Assembly (NCBI GenBank): GCA_900320185.1
Contig: ONRD01000011.1
Span: forward strand, 1 to 53,755
From: an uncultured Bacteroidales bacterium
Lineage (GTDB): Bacteria > Bacteroidota > Bacteroidia > Bacteroidales > UBA932
Direction of reading: 5' to 3'
Length of the DNA stretch: 53,755 bases
Below, one piece after another: positions 1 to 7,252 of this stretch. The position numbers and the translations under genes are program-made. The stretch's first letter is position 1. Every line of letters starts with the position of its first letter. Under the pieces are notes generated by a model that searched no databases, had not been told where the DNA came from, and worked only from the letters and a program-made list of their open reading frames with translations.

Positions 1-1103
1 GGATTGAAGGCTATGCCGTTGAGGACATCCGTATATTCATCACGCAGCGCCTCGGGAAGCAGCCCGGTGCAGTCGATCTTCGCCTCCACGTTCCCCGTCT
101 GCGGGTCAATGACCACGATCATGTCGGTCAGGTACACATTCGCCCAGACCTTGCCGCCGATCCACTCGAGTTCATTGAGGGCGCGCAGCGGCTTGCCGTC
201 GAGCCGCACCTGCAGCGTCTTTTTCAGTTGGAAGCGTTCGTCCATGAAGAACAGCTTCGAGGACCCGTCGCTGGCGATAAGCTGCGCCCCGTCAGTTGTC
301 AGGCCCCAGCCTTCCCGGGGATATGAGAATGTCTGGAGATACTCCAGCGAGGAGGCGTCATAGATGAAGGCCACCTTGTTCAACCATGTGAGTATGAATA
401 TCTTCCCGTTGAGTTCGACTGAGCCTTCAAGGAAGTACTTGCGGTCGAAGTCGAAGCGTTTCAGCGCCTTGCCGGTCGCCAGGTCCACCTTGCGCAGAGT
501 GGACTCCCCTTTCTGGCCGGTGGTCTCGATGAGGTGGTCGCCCTGGAAGAAAAGCCCCTGGGTATAGGACGTCTCATCATGGGGATATTCCTTCACCACC
601 TTGATCCCATATTCCTTCGGCTTTCCTTGCCAGCCAGGTCCCGGGACGGCGGGAATATTCTTCCGTGAAGCAGCCGACGTGCCGGTGGTGCCGGTGGTGC
701 CGGTGGCGGCGGTGGCGCCGGAAGCGCCGCTAGTGCCGGTGGCTGCGGATGTGCCGGTAGCGGTGCCGGTGGCGGCGGATGTGCCGGTGGCGGTGCCGGT
801 GGCGGCGGATGTGCCGGTAGCCCCTGATGTGGCGGTGCCTTCGTCGCCGGTTGTCCCAGCTTTACCGTCAGTGCCCACGGAGCCAGCGGCACCGTCAGCC
901 CCGGCAGTACCGCCAGTGGCGCCCGCCGTGCCGCCGGCCGCGGGGGCCTCGGCAGCCCCGGACGGATTTGTCACGGCGTTGCCGATGCCGGCAATTGCGT
1001 CTTTATTACCTTGATTCGCCGCCTTACCGGAATCCCTGCACGCCGAACACGCCAATGCCAGCCCGCCAAGCAACACGAATGCAACTATGCTGAATCTCTT
1101 CAT
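1..1103 (-). CDS. Glutaminyl-peptide cyclotransferase lipoprotein (partial, C-terminus cut by window edge)
   Basis: The reverse frame is open from an ATG at 1103 to the window edge, so only the N-terminal ~367 residues are present. The start MKRFSIVAF, a hydrophobic stretch and the lipobox-like LALACSAC indicate an SPII-exported lipoprotein. The region after residue ~150 matches the glutamine cyclotransferase family (beta-propeller QC, PF05096): it contains [12 protein letters not shown] near residue 170, [16 protein letters not shown] and DVLNGIAF near the cut end. This family converts N-terminal glutamine of exported proteins to pyroglutamate in the periplasm. Residues ~25-150 are a Gly/Ala/Thr/Ser-rich linker built partly from a ten-residue repeat, which the family normally lacks. 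A TAAATTTG element at 1124-1131 can drive it. Family assignment is firm; substrate is not visible. Confidence 0.88.
   Translation of the reverse strand, partial: MKRFSIVAFVLLGGLALACSACRDSGKAANQGNKDAIAGIGNAVTNPSGAAEAPAAGGTAGATGGTAGADGAAGSVGTDGKAGTTGDEGTATSGATGTSAATGTATGTSAATGTATGTSAATGTSGASGATAATGTTGTTGTSAASRKNIPAVPGPGWQGKPKEYGIKVVKEYPHDETSYTQGLFFQGDHLIETTGQKGESTLRKVDLATGKALKRFDFDRKYFLEGSVELNGKIFILTWLNKVAFIYDASSLEYLQTFSYPREGWGLTTDGAQLIASDGSSKLFFMDERFQLKKTLQVRLDGKPLRALNELEWIGGKVWANVYLTDMIVVIDPQTGNVEAKIDCTGLLPEALRDEYTDVLNGIAFN
736..830 (-). repeat. 30-bp tandem repeat coding a [10 protein letters not shown] linker
   Basis: About three copies of a 30-bp unit, each coding the decapeptide [10 protein letters not shown] on the minus strand, lie inside the N-terminal linker of the glutaminyl cyclotransferase gene. 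The copies are nearly identical at DNA level, which points to recent expansion or slippage. Confidence 0.8.
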
Positions 1104-1123
1104 GCCATCAAAGTTTTAGACCA

Positions 1124-1131
1124 CAAATTTA
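1124..1131 (-). promoter_or_regulatory. -7 promoter element for the cyclotransferase gene
   Basis: Reverse-strand TAAATTTG matches the Bacteroidetes -7 consensus TAnnTTTG and lies about 20 bp before the ATG at 1103. No clear -33 TTTG is visible. Confidence 0.5.
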
Positions 1132-1200
1132 GGAAAATATTCCATGCGACGAATATGACCTCCCTTCCTCCACCAGCCACCAACATGTCGCAACCATCAC

Positions 1201-1228
1201 CAGGCAACCATCCCCAGGCAACCATCCC
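1201..1228. repeat. 14-bp tandem duplication in the gap before rnpB
   Basis: Two exact copies of CAGGCAACCATCCC lie in tandem, with a degenerate third copy just upstream. The gap between the cyclotransferase gene and rnpB otherwise holds only the promoter elements listed. Confidence 0.7.
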
Positions 1229-1293
1229 CGCCAACCACCGGCCGCCAGCATATTGCAAAAAACACCGGACGACAGCATATTAATAGTTTTTAC

Positions 1294-1301
1294 TAAATTT
1301 G
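1294..1301 (+). promoter_or_regulatory. -7 promoter element for rnpB
   Basis: TAAATTTG fits TAnnTTTG and ends 10 bp before the first paired base of the RNase P RNA, the spacing expected for a start site at the mature 5' end. Confidence 0.6.
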
Positions 1302-1310
1302 CGGCAAATA

Positions 1311-1673
1311 AAGGTGGGGCGATCTGCCGCGCTGCAAGGCTTCGGCCAAGGGTGAGGAAAGTCCGGACAGGACAGGGCACCCTGCTGGGGAGAGCCCAGA
1401 TGGGAGCAATCTCATAGCGCCGTAACAGAAAACAACCGCCGCTGACGTCATTACATCCGCCGATTATTCGGCAAGGACGGACACGGTAGCGGCAAGGGTG
1501 AAAACGCGAGGCAAGAGCTCACGACGGGCTGTGGCGACACAGTCCGGGTACGGCGCCAGGGCCTGCAAGACCAAATATACTGGCAGATGAGGGCGGCCCG
1601 CCCGATGCCAGGGGGTAGGTTGCGTAGATAAATGGCAGATTCAAAAACAGAAACCGGCTTACGGCCCCACCTT
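1311..1673 (+). ncRNA. rnpB: RNase P RNA (bacterial type A)
   Basis: This is the catalytic RNA that trims the 5' leader of tRNA precursors. The conserved core is directly readable: GAGGAAAGTCCGGACA near 1350, ACAGAAAAC near 1425, GGCAAGGGTGAAAACG near 1491, GCAAGAGCTCACG near 1511 and the 3' block ATAAATGGC with ACAGAAACCGGCTTA near 1648. The terminal helix P1 pairs AAGGTGGGGC (1311-1320) with GCCCCACCTT (1664-1673). Length of about 363 nt is normal for the family. It runs opposite to both flanking protein genes. Confidence 0.97.
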
Positions 1674-1679
1674 TTTTTC
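1664..1679 (+). terminator. rnpB 3' end and T-run
   Basis: The 3' strand of helix P1 is followed directly by seven T residues, so P1 or the preceding 3' stem probably acts as an intrinsic terminator. Confidence 0.5.
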
Positions 1680-1716
1680 ATATTTCCAGATCGTCACCTT
1701 CCACCAGGCACTCCCG

Positions 1717-1830
1717 CCCCCGAGGGACAGCCTCCTGCCTGGCGTTCCCAATCGCCCCAGAAGCACCCGAAGGGCAGCCTTCTGCCTGGCGTTCCCAATC
1801 GCCCAAGCGCCCCCGAGGGGCAGCCTCCCC
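1717..1830. repeat. 46-48-bp tandem repeat, about 2.4 copies
   Basis: Units start near 1717, 1766 and 1812. Each contains the word CTGCCTGGCGTTCCCAATCG (the third copy stops early). It lies in the 756-bp non-coding gap between rnpB and the heparinase-like gene. A reading frame crosses it but has no homology-like content, so I treat it as non-coding. Confidence 0.75.
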
Positions 1831-1961
1831 GGCTTGGACCTGCCTTACGGCTCACCACTGAAGTAGGCTTTAAGGGTTCTTCGCTCGTCCTCGCGAACCA
1901 ACTTGTATACGTCCATTTTGTTTACTGTTTTGGTAAACTTTTTTCAGGACTGCACATCAAT

Positions 1962-2131
1962 TTTTCAAATAGCTAACACGCACCAAAAAGATAAGCATCT
2001 CATTGTCAATATATTATAAATCTGCAGCGTGTTAAGGTGACCCAAAACAAAGCCCACTTAACACGTTGATAAAACTTAATACATTGATTTGTAGCTAATT
2101 ACGAAAGAAGGGTGTGTTAGCTATTTGAAAA
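1962..2131. repeat. AT-rich nested inverted repeat element (MITE-like or operator-like)
   Basis: An 18-bp perfect inverted repeat, TTTTCAAATAGCTAACAC at 1962-1979 and its complement at 2114-2131, encloses a second 9-bp perfect inverted repeat, CGTGTTAAG at 2028-2036 and CTTAACACG at 2057-2065. All four arms carry the core GTGTTA followed by A or G, in orientations -,+,-,+. The 170-bp element is markedly AT-rich against a GC-rich background. I see no coding sequence inside and no clear target-site duplication outside. It could be a small non-autonomous transposable element, an integrase/recombinase site cluster or a regulatory RNA gene; the sequence alone does not decide. Confidence 0.6.
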
Positions 2132-2174
2132 TGATTTAGTTTCGCCAGTGATTTAGGCCGCCGAACCGTCAAGC

Positions 2175-2205
2175 CATCCACACTAAGGGCCGGTTTCCGT
2201 GGATG
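2175..2205. repeat. REP-like palindromic repeat, copy 1
   Basis: A 31-bp imperfect palindrome with arms CATCCAC and GTGGATG around a loop containing GCCGGTTT. It matches the copy at 52794-52824 at 26 of 31 positions. Confidence 0.65.
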
Positions 2206-2312
2206 GATCCCGCCTGGAGCACCTCGCAGCCGGCCGTGTTGTACCCGCCGTGTCCTCGCGGAGCCCGACGGCGGCCGATTTTTTTGGATGACCACGGCCG
2301 GATGCCCCAAGC

Positions 2313-2341
2313 CATCCACCCCACGCCGGTAGCCATGGATG
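2313..2341. repeat. REP-like palindromic repeat, diverged copy
   Basis: CATCCAC, an internal CGCCGGT and CATGGATG repeat the layout of the 31-bp palindrome 138 bp upstream, with a shorter loop. Confidence 0.45.
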
Positions 2342-2429
2342 TGCCACCCTCGCGCCACCTATGGCTGGGCCAGTCCGAAGTAATGATGACGGGCTAACCT
2401 CTTCTGAAAGAGCGAATACTCCCAGCCAC

Positions 2430-4463
2430 CTATGGCCGGGACAGGGTAAAGTGGAGGGTGACTTTTTCGTGCGGAAGGACACGCTTTATTTCAAAGCCCA
2501 CAAGGGACAGGCCCGGGTTCGGGGCATCATAGTCATAGCTGCCTTTGGCCTCGTAGACACGCGGGCTGGCATAATGCCGCGTGGATATGCGCAGGTGACG
2601 GACCTTGCCGTCTTTCTTGAGTTCAATTAGGCTGGGACCGAGTATACGGCATTCAGCCTCAGTGCAGAACACCCAGCGGAGCACGCGAGTGGAGTCACCT
2701 CCCACGAACTCCTCCTTGACGTGAAGATTGTCCTTCCGGTCGAGCCATACCGTCCTGAGGGCGGAATCGAGCTGTCCGCCATAAAAACCGGTCATCGGGA
2801 TTTCCACACCTTTGCGCGAGCGCTTCCGCCAGACCTTGGAGAAGTTCGCACGGAAGTTGACATCTGCCCTGGAACCATTGACGGTCATGACGTTGTGCGA
2901 ATATTCACTGATGCGGAACACTTCCCACCGCTGGCTGCCCGGGCGGATATTCCAAAGGTCGACTCCCCTGCTCTCAAGTTGGTGGTAATCCTGCATGCCG
3001 AGGTCCAGCGCCCAGCCCACCCCGTCGGATTCGAATATGAACGACCCGGCATCGACGTGGCCGTGGCTGTCAGTCGCACATCCCCCCTTGACGGCGAAAT
3101 ATGTATCGCCTTCGCTGGTCCAACCGCTTCTGAATATGAACAATGGCTCCAGGCCGGAGCAAACATAGTAGTTTCGATCCGGCACGGGGACGTCGGCAAG
3201 GCTTGAAATGCTCCCGGAAGCACTATGGGAGGTACCGGCTGCCACGGCTGCGGTCCCGGAGGCACTGCGGGCCGAGCCGGCGGCCACGGCTGCGGTCCCG
3301 GAGGCACTGCGGGCCGAGCCGGCGGCCACGGCTGCGGACCCGGAGGCACTGCGGGCGGTACCGGCTGCCACGGCTACGGTCCCGGAGGCACCGTCAGCGG
3401 TTGCGAGCAGCCTGCTGCCATAGATCAGGAACATGGGGAAAAGCCTGTCGGAAGACAGATGCGAGGACCCTCTCTTACGGCACAGCTGGATCTCCGGATA
3501 GAGCAACTCCTTTTCGCCGGTCTTCCAGGCCATCCAGGCAAGGGGGAACATGAAAGACTTGTTCCTGCCTCCGCAGTCGAAATAATTGTAGACATGATGC
3601 GAAGGAGTGCCCATCATCATCATAAAAGTCCCGGACTTGAAGAACCGGTCATGCCCATCCATCAGCCCAAGGTCGGAACCGAAGGCGCTTTCCAGGGATG
3701 AAATGAGAAGCATCTGGAAAGAAGACCCGTACTCCCAGTAGCTGTATCCTTCCGGATAGGCACCTTCCGGGGAATACCTGTCCAGGCTTTTACCATTGGT
3801 CTCCAGACACTTGCCCAGCAGTTCGGAAGACTGCCCGGGATTATCCTCCCAGACCGCGAGGGCGCCCATGGCCATCCCGGCGTTGCAGACCTGGTTCCAG
3901 TTGCTGGCCATCCGGTAGAAAGCGTTGTACTGAGGCATCTGAGCCATCGAGAGTCCCTTCCCGATTATCGCATTCCGCACTGAATCGCGTTGCGGAGGTG
4001 TCATCTGCCCATAGAGCCAGTCGTAGCCCAACGCCATTGCCACAGTCATCTCTGCGACGTCAAGGAAGTGCGATGGATTCCAATCCTTATAAGCGGCCAC
4101 TGCAAGCATTTCTTCAATTGCCCGGGACGCATATTCACCGCTCCCTTCGATCCTGTGGACAATAGCCAGCCAGAAAACCCTGCGCAGCACTTCGCGCGAC
4201 ACGGACAGGAGCCGCCTCCCTGTGACTACGCGCTCGCAGGGAGGGACGGCGAGCAGCTTGTCTGAATATTCCTTGATTGAGAGGTAGGCCTCCTTCATCA
4301 AAGGGTCGGCATCGATGGCGGCGCGGATCGTGCTCTCTTCACCAGAGCGCAACAACAGACGCGGGTGGTCGCAAGGTGCGGGATACGGACTGGCGGCCGC
4401 TCCAAGCGCGGCGACAGTTCCGAATGCCATGCACAGGAGAATCGGTAGGAGTAGCCTTTTCAT
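2430..4463 (-). CDS. Heparinase II/III-like secreted polysaccharide lyase with internal repeat insert
   Basis: I chose the ATG at 4463 because it gives a clean signal peptide (MKRLLLPILLCMAFG); an upstream in-frame start adds 13 unlikely residues. The mature N-terminus has HPRLLL at residues 33-38, typical of heparinase II/III and DUF4962 proteins, followed by an alpha-helical toroid-like region with NWNQVCNAG near residue 205. The C-terminal beta-sandwich carries DSHGHVDAGSF near residue 470, the usual His-containing metal/catalytic region. Such enzymes cleave uronic-acid polysaccharides by elimination in the periplasm. Residues ~350-416 are an Ala/Ser-rich insert of 14-residue repeats placed between the two domains. 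Total is 677 aa. Substrate (heparin, alginate, ulvan or other) cannot be told. Confidence 0.82.
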   Translation of the reverse strand: MKRLLLPILLCMAFGTVAALGAAASPYPAPCDHPRLLLRSGEESTIRAAIDADPLMKEAYLSIKEYSDKLLAVPPCERVVTGRRLLSVSREVLRRVFWLAIVHRIEGSGEYASRAIEEMLAVAAYKDWNPSHFLDVAEMTVAMALGYDWLYGQMTPPQRDSVRNAIIGKGLSMAQMPQYNAFYRMASNWNQVCNAGMAMGALAVWEDNPGQSSELLGKCLETNGKSLDRYSPEGAYPEGYSYWEYGSSFQMLLISSLESAFGSDLGLMDGHDRFFKSGTFMMMMGTPSHHVYNYFDCGGRNKSFMFPLAWMAWKTGEKELLYPEIQLCRKRGSSHLSSDRLFPMFLIYGSRLLATADGASGTVAVAAGTARSASGSAAVAAGSARSASGTAAVAAGSARSASGTAAVAAGTSHSASGSISSLADVPVPDRNYYVCSGLEPLFIFRSGWTSEGDTYFAVKGGCATDSHGHVDAGSFIFESDGVGWALDLGMQDYHQLESRGVDLWNIRPGSQRWEVFRISEYSHNVMTVNGSRADVNFRANFSKVWRKRSRKGVEIPMTGFYGGQLDSALRTVWLDRKDNLHVKEEFVGGDSTRVLRWVFCTEAECRILGPSLIELKKDGKVRHLRISTRHYASPRVYEAKGSYDYDAPNPGLSLVGFEIKRVLPHEKVTLHFTLSRP
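3215..3410 (-). repeat. 42-bp tandem repeat coding SARSASGTAAVAAG units
   Basis: Roughly four near-identical 42-bp units lie inside the heparinase-like gene and keep its frame. Unit length is a multiple of three, so copy-number changes would not break the protein. Confidence 0.85.
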
Positions 4464-4548
4464 GCTTATCTGTAACTTCAAGTAACAACTATCAATAGTC
4501 ATTCACAGCGGCTGTTGTGTCGACAGCCGGAGCGGCAGCGGCCTGAGT

Positions 4549-4637
4549 GGCTTTCGGCAGCCGGTGCGGCGGCGGCAACCAGTGCGGCAGCGGCAGCCAG
4601 TGCGGCAGCGGCAACCAGTGCGGCATCGGCAGCCCGG
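4549..4637 (-). repeat. 18-bp GC-rich repeat just past the glpC stop
   Basis: Four to five copies of an 18-bp unit like GCGGCAGCGGCAACCAGT follow immediately downstream of the glpC stop codon. Read in another minus-strand frame they code Ala/Leu/Val hexapeptides, echoing the Ala/Pro tail of GlpC itself. The 181-bp gap before the heparinase-like gene holds nothing else I can name. Confidence 0.7.
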
Positions 4638-4644
4638 GGCAACA

Positions 4645-5949
4645 TCAACCGTCAATAGCATCGGCAGCAGCCGGGGCGGCAGCGGCAGCCGGTGCGGCGT
4701 TGGCGGCAATCGTTGCGTCGACGTCGAGGGCGTCGGCAAGGATGACGATGGGGTTCAGCACCGTGCGGCCGGTAGACATCTCGATCTGCCACTTGCAGGT
4801 CTCGCACTCGCAGCAGACGAAGTCCGGCGAAAGCGCCTTGATCTGCCCGAACAGATGCTCTCCTATCGCCTGCGAGTACTTGTAATTCTCCTTCTTGAAG
4901 CCATAGGTGCCCGCCATGCCGCAGCACGAGCTGTCAAGCACGGTAAGCGACACCCCCGGAATCATCTGGACCAGAGCCTTGGTGAACAGGCTCCAGCCGA
5001 GTTTCTCCATGTGGCAGGGAATATGGTAGGCTATCCTTGCCCGGTAGTCCTTCTTGAACACCAGCTTGACCTGCCCGGAATCGACAAGCTCGAAGAGATA
5101 CCTCTCCACCAATGTGATGGAGTCGCGGACCTCTGAATTGTCCACTTCGAGGATGTCGGGATACTCGTCCCGCATCGTGAATATGCAAGTGGACGAGACC
5201 CCCACTATGGGGAGCCCCTTGGCGACAGCCTCCTTGAACACGGAGACGTTGTGCCTTGCGTGCCTCGCGGCACCAGCCCACAGGCCGTTGGAGACCATGG
5301 CGACACCGCAGCACTTCTCGTCCAGTAGCTGAACCCCGATCCCGACGGCGTTCATCACCTTGACGAAGGCCTGCCCCACCTCCGGATGCTGGAACTCGGT
5401 CGAGCACCCATGGAAGAAAGCCACCTGCCGGGAATATCCCTCCTGCTTGGCCTGGGCGTTCTTCCTGAACCAGGAGACAAAGCCTTTCGCCTTGTATTTC
5501 GGGAACTTCCGGTTGCGGTCGATGTCCATCATCACGTCCAGGACATCCTTCACGACCTTCGACGACATCACTGCATTGACCAGCGGAGCCACGGGACGCG
5601 CCGCCTTTCCCATGAAATCAGTTCCGGCGAGCACCCTGTCACGAAGGCCTGGGGTCTCGACCGAATACCTGCGGCGCGCAGAGTGGATCAAGTCGGCTAT
5701 CTTCACGCCTGAGGGACAGGCGACCTCGCACCTCTTGCAGTTCATGCAGTACTTGAGGTTCTCATCGAAGAAATACTTGTTCTTGAGCCTTAGCCTCTCG
5801 CCGTCAGGGCCACCCTGCTTCGGGCCCGGATAAGCCGGGTTCACCGCCACCACAGGGCAGTAGGCCGTGCAGATGGTACACTTGATGCACTGTTCGAAAT
5901 TATTGCTGCTCAGATTCTTTTCCTGCATAGATGAGTCCCGTTTAAGCAT
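4645..5949 (-). CDS. glpC: Anaerobic glycerol-3-phosphate dehydrogenase subunit C
   Basis: GlpC is the iron-sulfur membrane-anchoring subunit that takes electrons from GlpAB to the quinone pool. Two 4Fe-4S binding motifs are visible: CIKCTICTAYCP at residues 21-32 and CMNCKRCEVACP at 68-79. Two CCG-type domains follow, with HGCSTEFQHP and DEKCCG in the first and IPCHMEKLG and DSSCCGMAG in the second. The start overlaps the end of glpB by 8 bp (ATGCTTAA); an internal Met at residue 8 is an alternative start. The last ~20 residues are an Ala/Pro-rich tail not seen in typical GlpC, coded by repeat-like DNA that runs on past the stop. Length 434 aa, longer than the ~396 aa of the E. coli protein. 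Confidence 0.95.
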   Translation of the reverse strand: MLKRDSSMQEKNLSSNNFEQCIKCTICTAYCPVVAVNPAYPGPKQGGPDGERLRLKNKYFFDENLKYCMNCKRCEVACPSGVKIADLIHSARRRYSVETPGLRDRVLAGTDFMGKAARPVAPLVNAVMSSKVVKDVLDVMMDIDRNRKFPKYKAKGFVSWFRKNAQAKQEGYSRQVAFFHGCSTEFQHPEVGQAFVKVMNAVGIGVQLLDEKCCGVAMVSNGLWAGAARHARHNVSVFKEAVAKGLPIVGVSSTCIFTMRDEYPDILEVDNSEVRDSITLVERYLFELVDSGQVKLVFKKDYRARIAYHIPCHMEKLGWSLFTKALVQMIPGVSLTVLDSSCCGMAGTYGFKKENYKYSQAIGEHLFGQIKALSPDFVCCECETCKWQIEMSTGRTVLNPIVILADALDVDATIAANAAPAAAAAPAAADAIDG

Positions 5950-7252
5950 TGGCCGGCTCCTGCCTGCCCAAAATCCCGTCGGCCACCTTGAAAGCCGTCA
6001 TGATGGCCACCCCGGCTCCGCTGCCTTCCGCGAGGGAATTGCAGCCGCCGACTTCGGACCCGGCCACATAGAGGTTTTCCACCACCCTGCCGGCGATGTA
6101 AGGATGGAAGGCTCCGTCTGTCTTCACTCCGACCCCTATGTAGTTCTGCTTCGCGAAGAAATCGGGGTCGTACCAGTCACTACGGTCCTGGGGATAGTCG
6201 ACGTCCAGGCCGAAGACAGGTTCGCGGAACTCTCCCGGAGCGGCTGTCAGGCCGTTGCCGAAAAGGTTTCCGCTGGCAAGGACATAACTGTCCGCCACAA
6301 GGCGCATGGAGCCGAGGTTGGAAGTCCGCACGCACAGCACGCGGCCGTCTTCCACTTCAGGGTCCAGCACCTCGTCTCCGAGAAGGAAAGTCCCTCCCGC
6401 GGATTCAAAGGCCTCCTTGAGCCGCATCTGGGTACGTATTCCGCAGACTGACGGAGGCATTGTCCCGACATAGGTGACCTTGGCCGGGATCATCTCGGAA
6501 AGCCACTGCGGGATGAGTTCGCCGCCAAGGCCGAACACTTCAGGAAGGACGACCATGTCCTCTCCCTTCATCAGTTCCTTGACCTGGTAGGCGAAGCCTT
6601 TCCAGTTCTGTTCCCGCGTCATCACGCGGGCTATGTTGACCGAGCGCATCTCGGAAGGGTTCTTCCGGAGCCTCTCGACATCGTCTATCCTCACGGTCTC
6701 GAGACGGCATCTGATGCCGTTCTTCTCAAGGCCTTCGGCTATGAAGCGGGCATTGAAATCCAGGAAACCGGCGAAATTGACGATCAGCGCCGACTCCACG
6801 GGGACTCCGTCACTGTCCCGAAGCGCCTCTTCGGTGGGGAAGAATGCGACTTCGCTCATGGCGAGCCAAGCCGGTTTCATGGTGCCTGTCGCAGTGAACC
6901 TGAAGCCGTTGCGCACCGACCTCAGGACAGGGTCGGCAGCGGCAGCGGCGGCTACCAGATGGACTCCGCAGGATTCGAAGAAACCGGGAGCCATGGCCGC
7001 ATATTCAGCGATCTTCCCTACCCCGATCTTCGCATACGGATGTCCTGCCGGCAGGGATGGAATGGCCTCGAGCGGGTACTGCACCGCAGTGCCGTCCGGC
7101 AGGGAGCCCAGCAGGCCGAAAGCTCCGGACGAGAAATGGAGGGCGTTCTGCCCGGCGGAGACCATCAGGCATCTGCGGCCGGCCTTCTGGAGGCGTATGC
7201 CGCACACCAGGGAGGAAAGTCCCCCGCCTATGAGTATCACATCGAATTTCAT
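5942..7252 (-). CDS. glpB: Anaerobic glycerol-3-phosphate dehydrogenase subunit B
   Basis: GlpB is the flavoprotein (FMN-type) subunit of the anaerobic glycerol-3-phosphate dehydrogenase. The N-terminus MKFDVILIGGGLSSLVCGIR carries the dinucleotide-binding GGGLSS turn, followed by ALHFSSGAFGLLGSLPDG, characteristic of GlpB. The C-terminal NLYVAGSEVGGCNSLAEGSG closes the flavin site. Its ATG overlaps the glpA stop as ATGA, and its own stop overlaps the glpC start, so the three subunits are translationally coupled. Length 436 aa is normal for the family. Confidence 0.94.
   Translation of the reverse strand: MKFDVILIGGGLSSLVCGIRLQKAGRRCLMVSAGQNALHFSSGAFGLLGSLPDGTAVQYPLEAIPSLPAGHPYAKIGVGKIAEYAAMAPGFFESCGVHLVAAAAAADPVLRSVRNGFRFTATGTMKPAWLAMSEVAFFPTEEALRDSDGVPVESALIVNFAGFLDFNARFIAEGLEKNGIRCRLETVRIDDVERLRKNPSEMRSVNIARVMTREQNWKGFAYQVKELMKGEDMVVLPEVFGLGGELIPQWLSEMIPAKVTYVGTMPPSVCGIRTQMRLKEAFESAGGTFLLGDEVLDPEVEDGRVLCVRTSNLGSMRLVADSYVLASGNLFGNGLTAAPGEFREPVFGLDVDYPQDRSDWYDPDFFAKQNYIGVGVKTDGAFHPYIAGRVVENLYVAGSEVGGCNSLAEGSGAGVAIMTAFKVADGILGRQEPANA

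Larger units (their letters stand above)
1674..2429. other. Repeat-rich intergenic gap without a supportable gene
   Basis: The two flanking genes converge on this 756-bp stretch. In order it holds the tandem repeat at 1717-1830, a short stem with T-run at 1920-1944 (GTTTAC paired with GTAAAC, then TTTTTT), the AT-rich nested inverted repeat at 1962-2131, and REP-like palindromes at 2175-2205 and 2313-2341. Short reading frames are present on both strands, but they are repeat-derived and I do not call any of them. Confidence 0.7.

Noticed and set aside
593-1093. Pro/Ala/Val-rich frames on both strands.
   Set aside because: Shadow frames of the repetitive linker of the cyclotransferase gene.
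1717-1830. Possible CRISPR array.
   Set aside because: Units are directly abutting without unique spacers and only about 2.4 copies exist.
1920-1944. Stem (GTTTAC/GTAAAC) with T-run as a real terminator.
   Set aside because: Only six weak base pairs and no gene ends nearby; kept only as a remark in the gap description.
2095-2482. Reading frames of 87 and 99 codons on the minus strand.
   Set aside because: They consist of the intergenic repeat; the peptide similarity to the 52609-52959 frame comes from repeat DNA. No start context and no family.
3225-3701. Gly/Cys-rich frame (GGHGCGPGGTAGRAGG-like) on the plus strand.
   Set aside because: Reading of the 42-bp repeat in an alternate frame; the frame used by the heparinase-like gene is the one supported by flanking domains.
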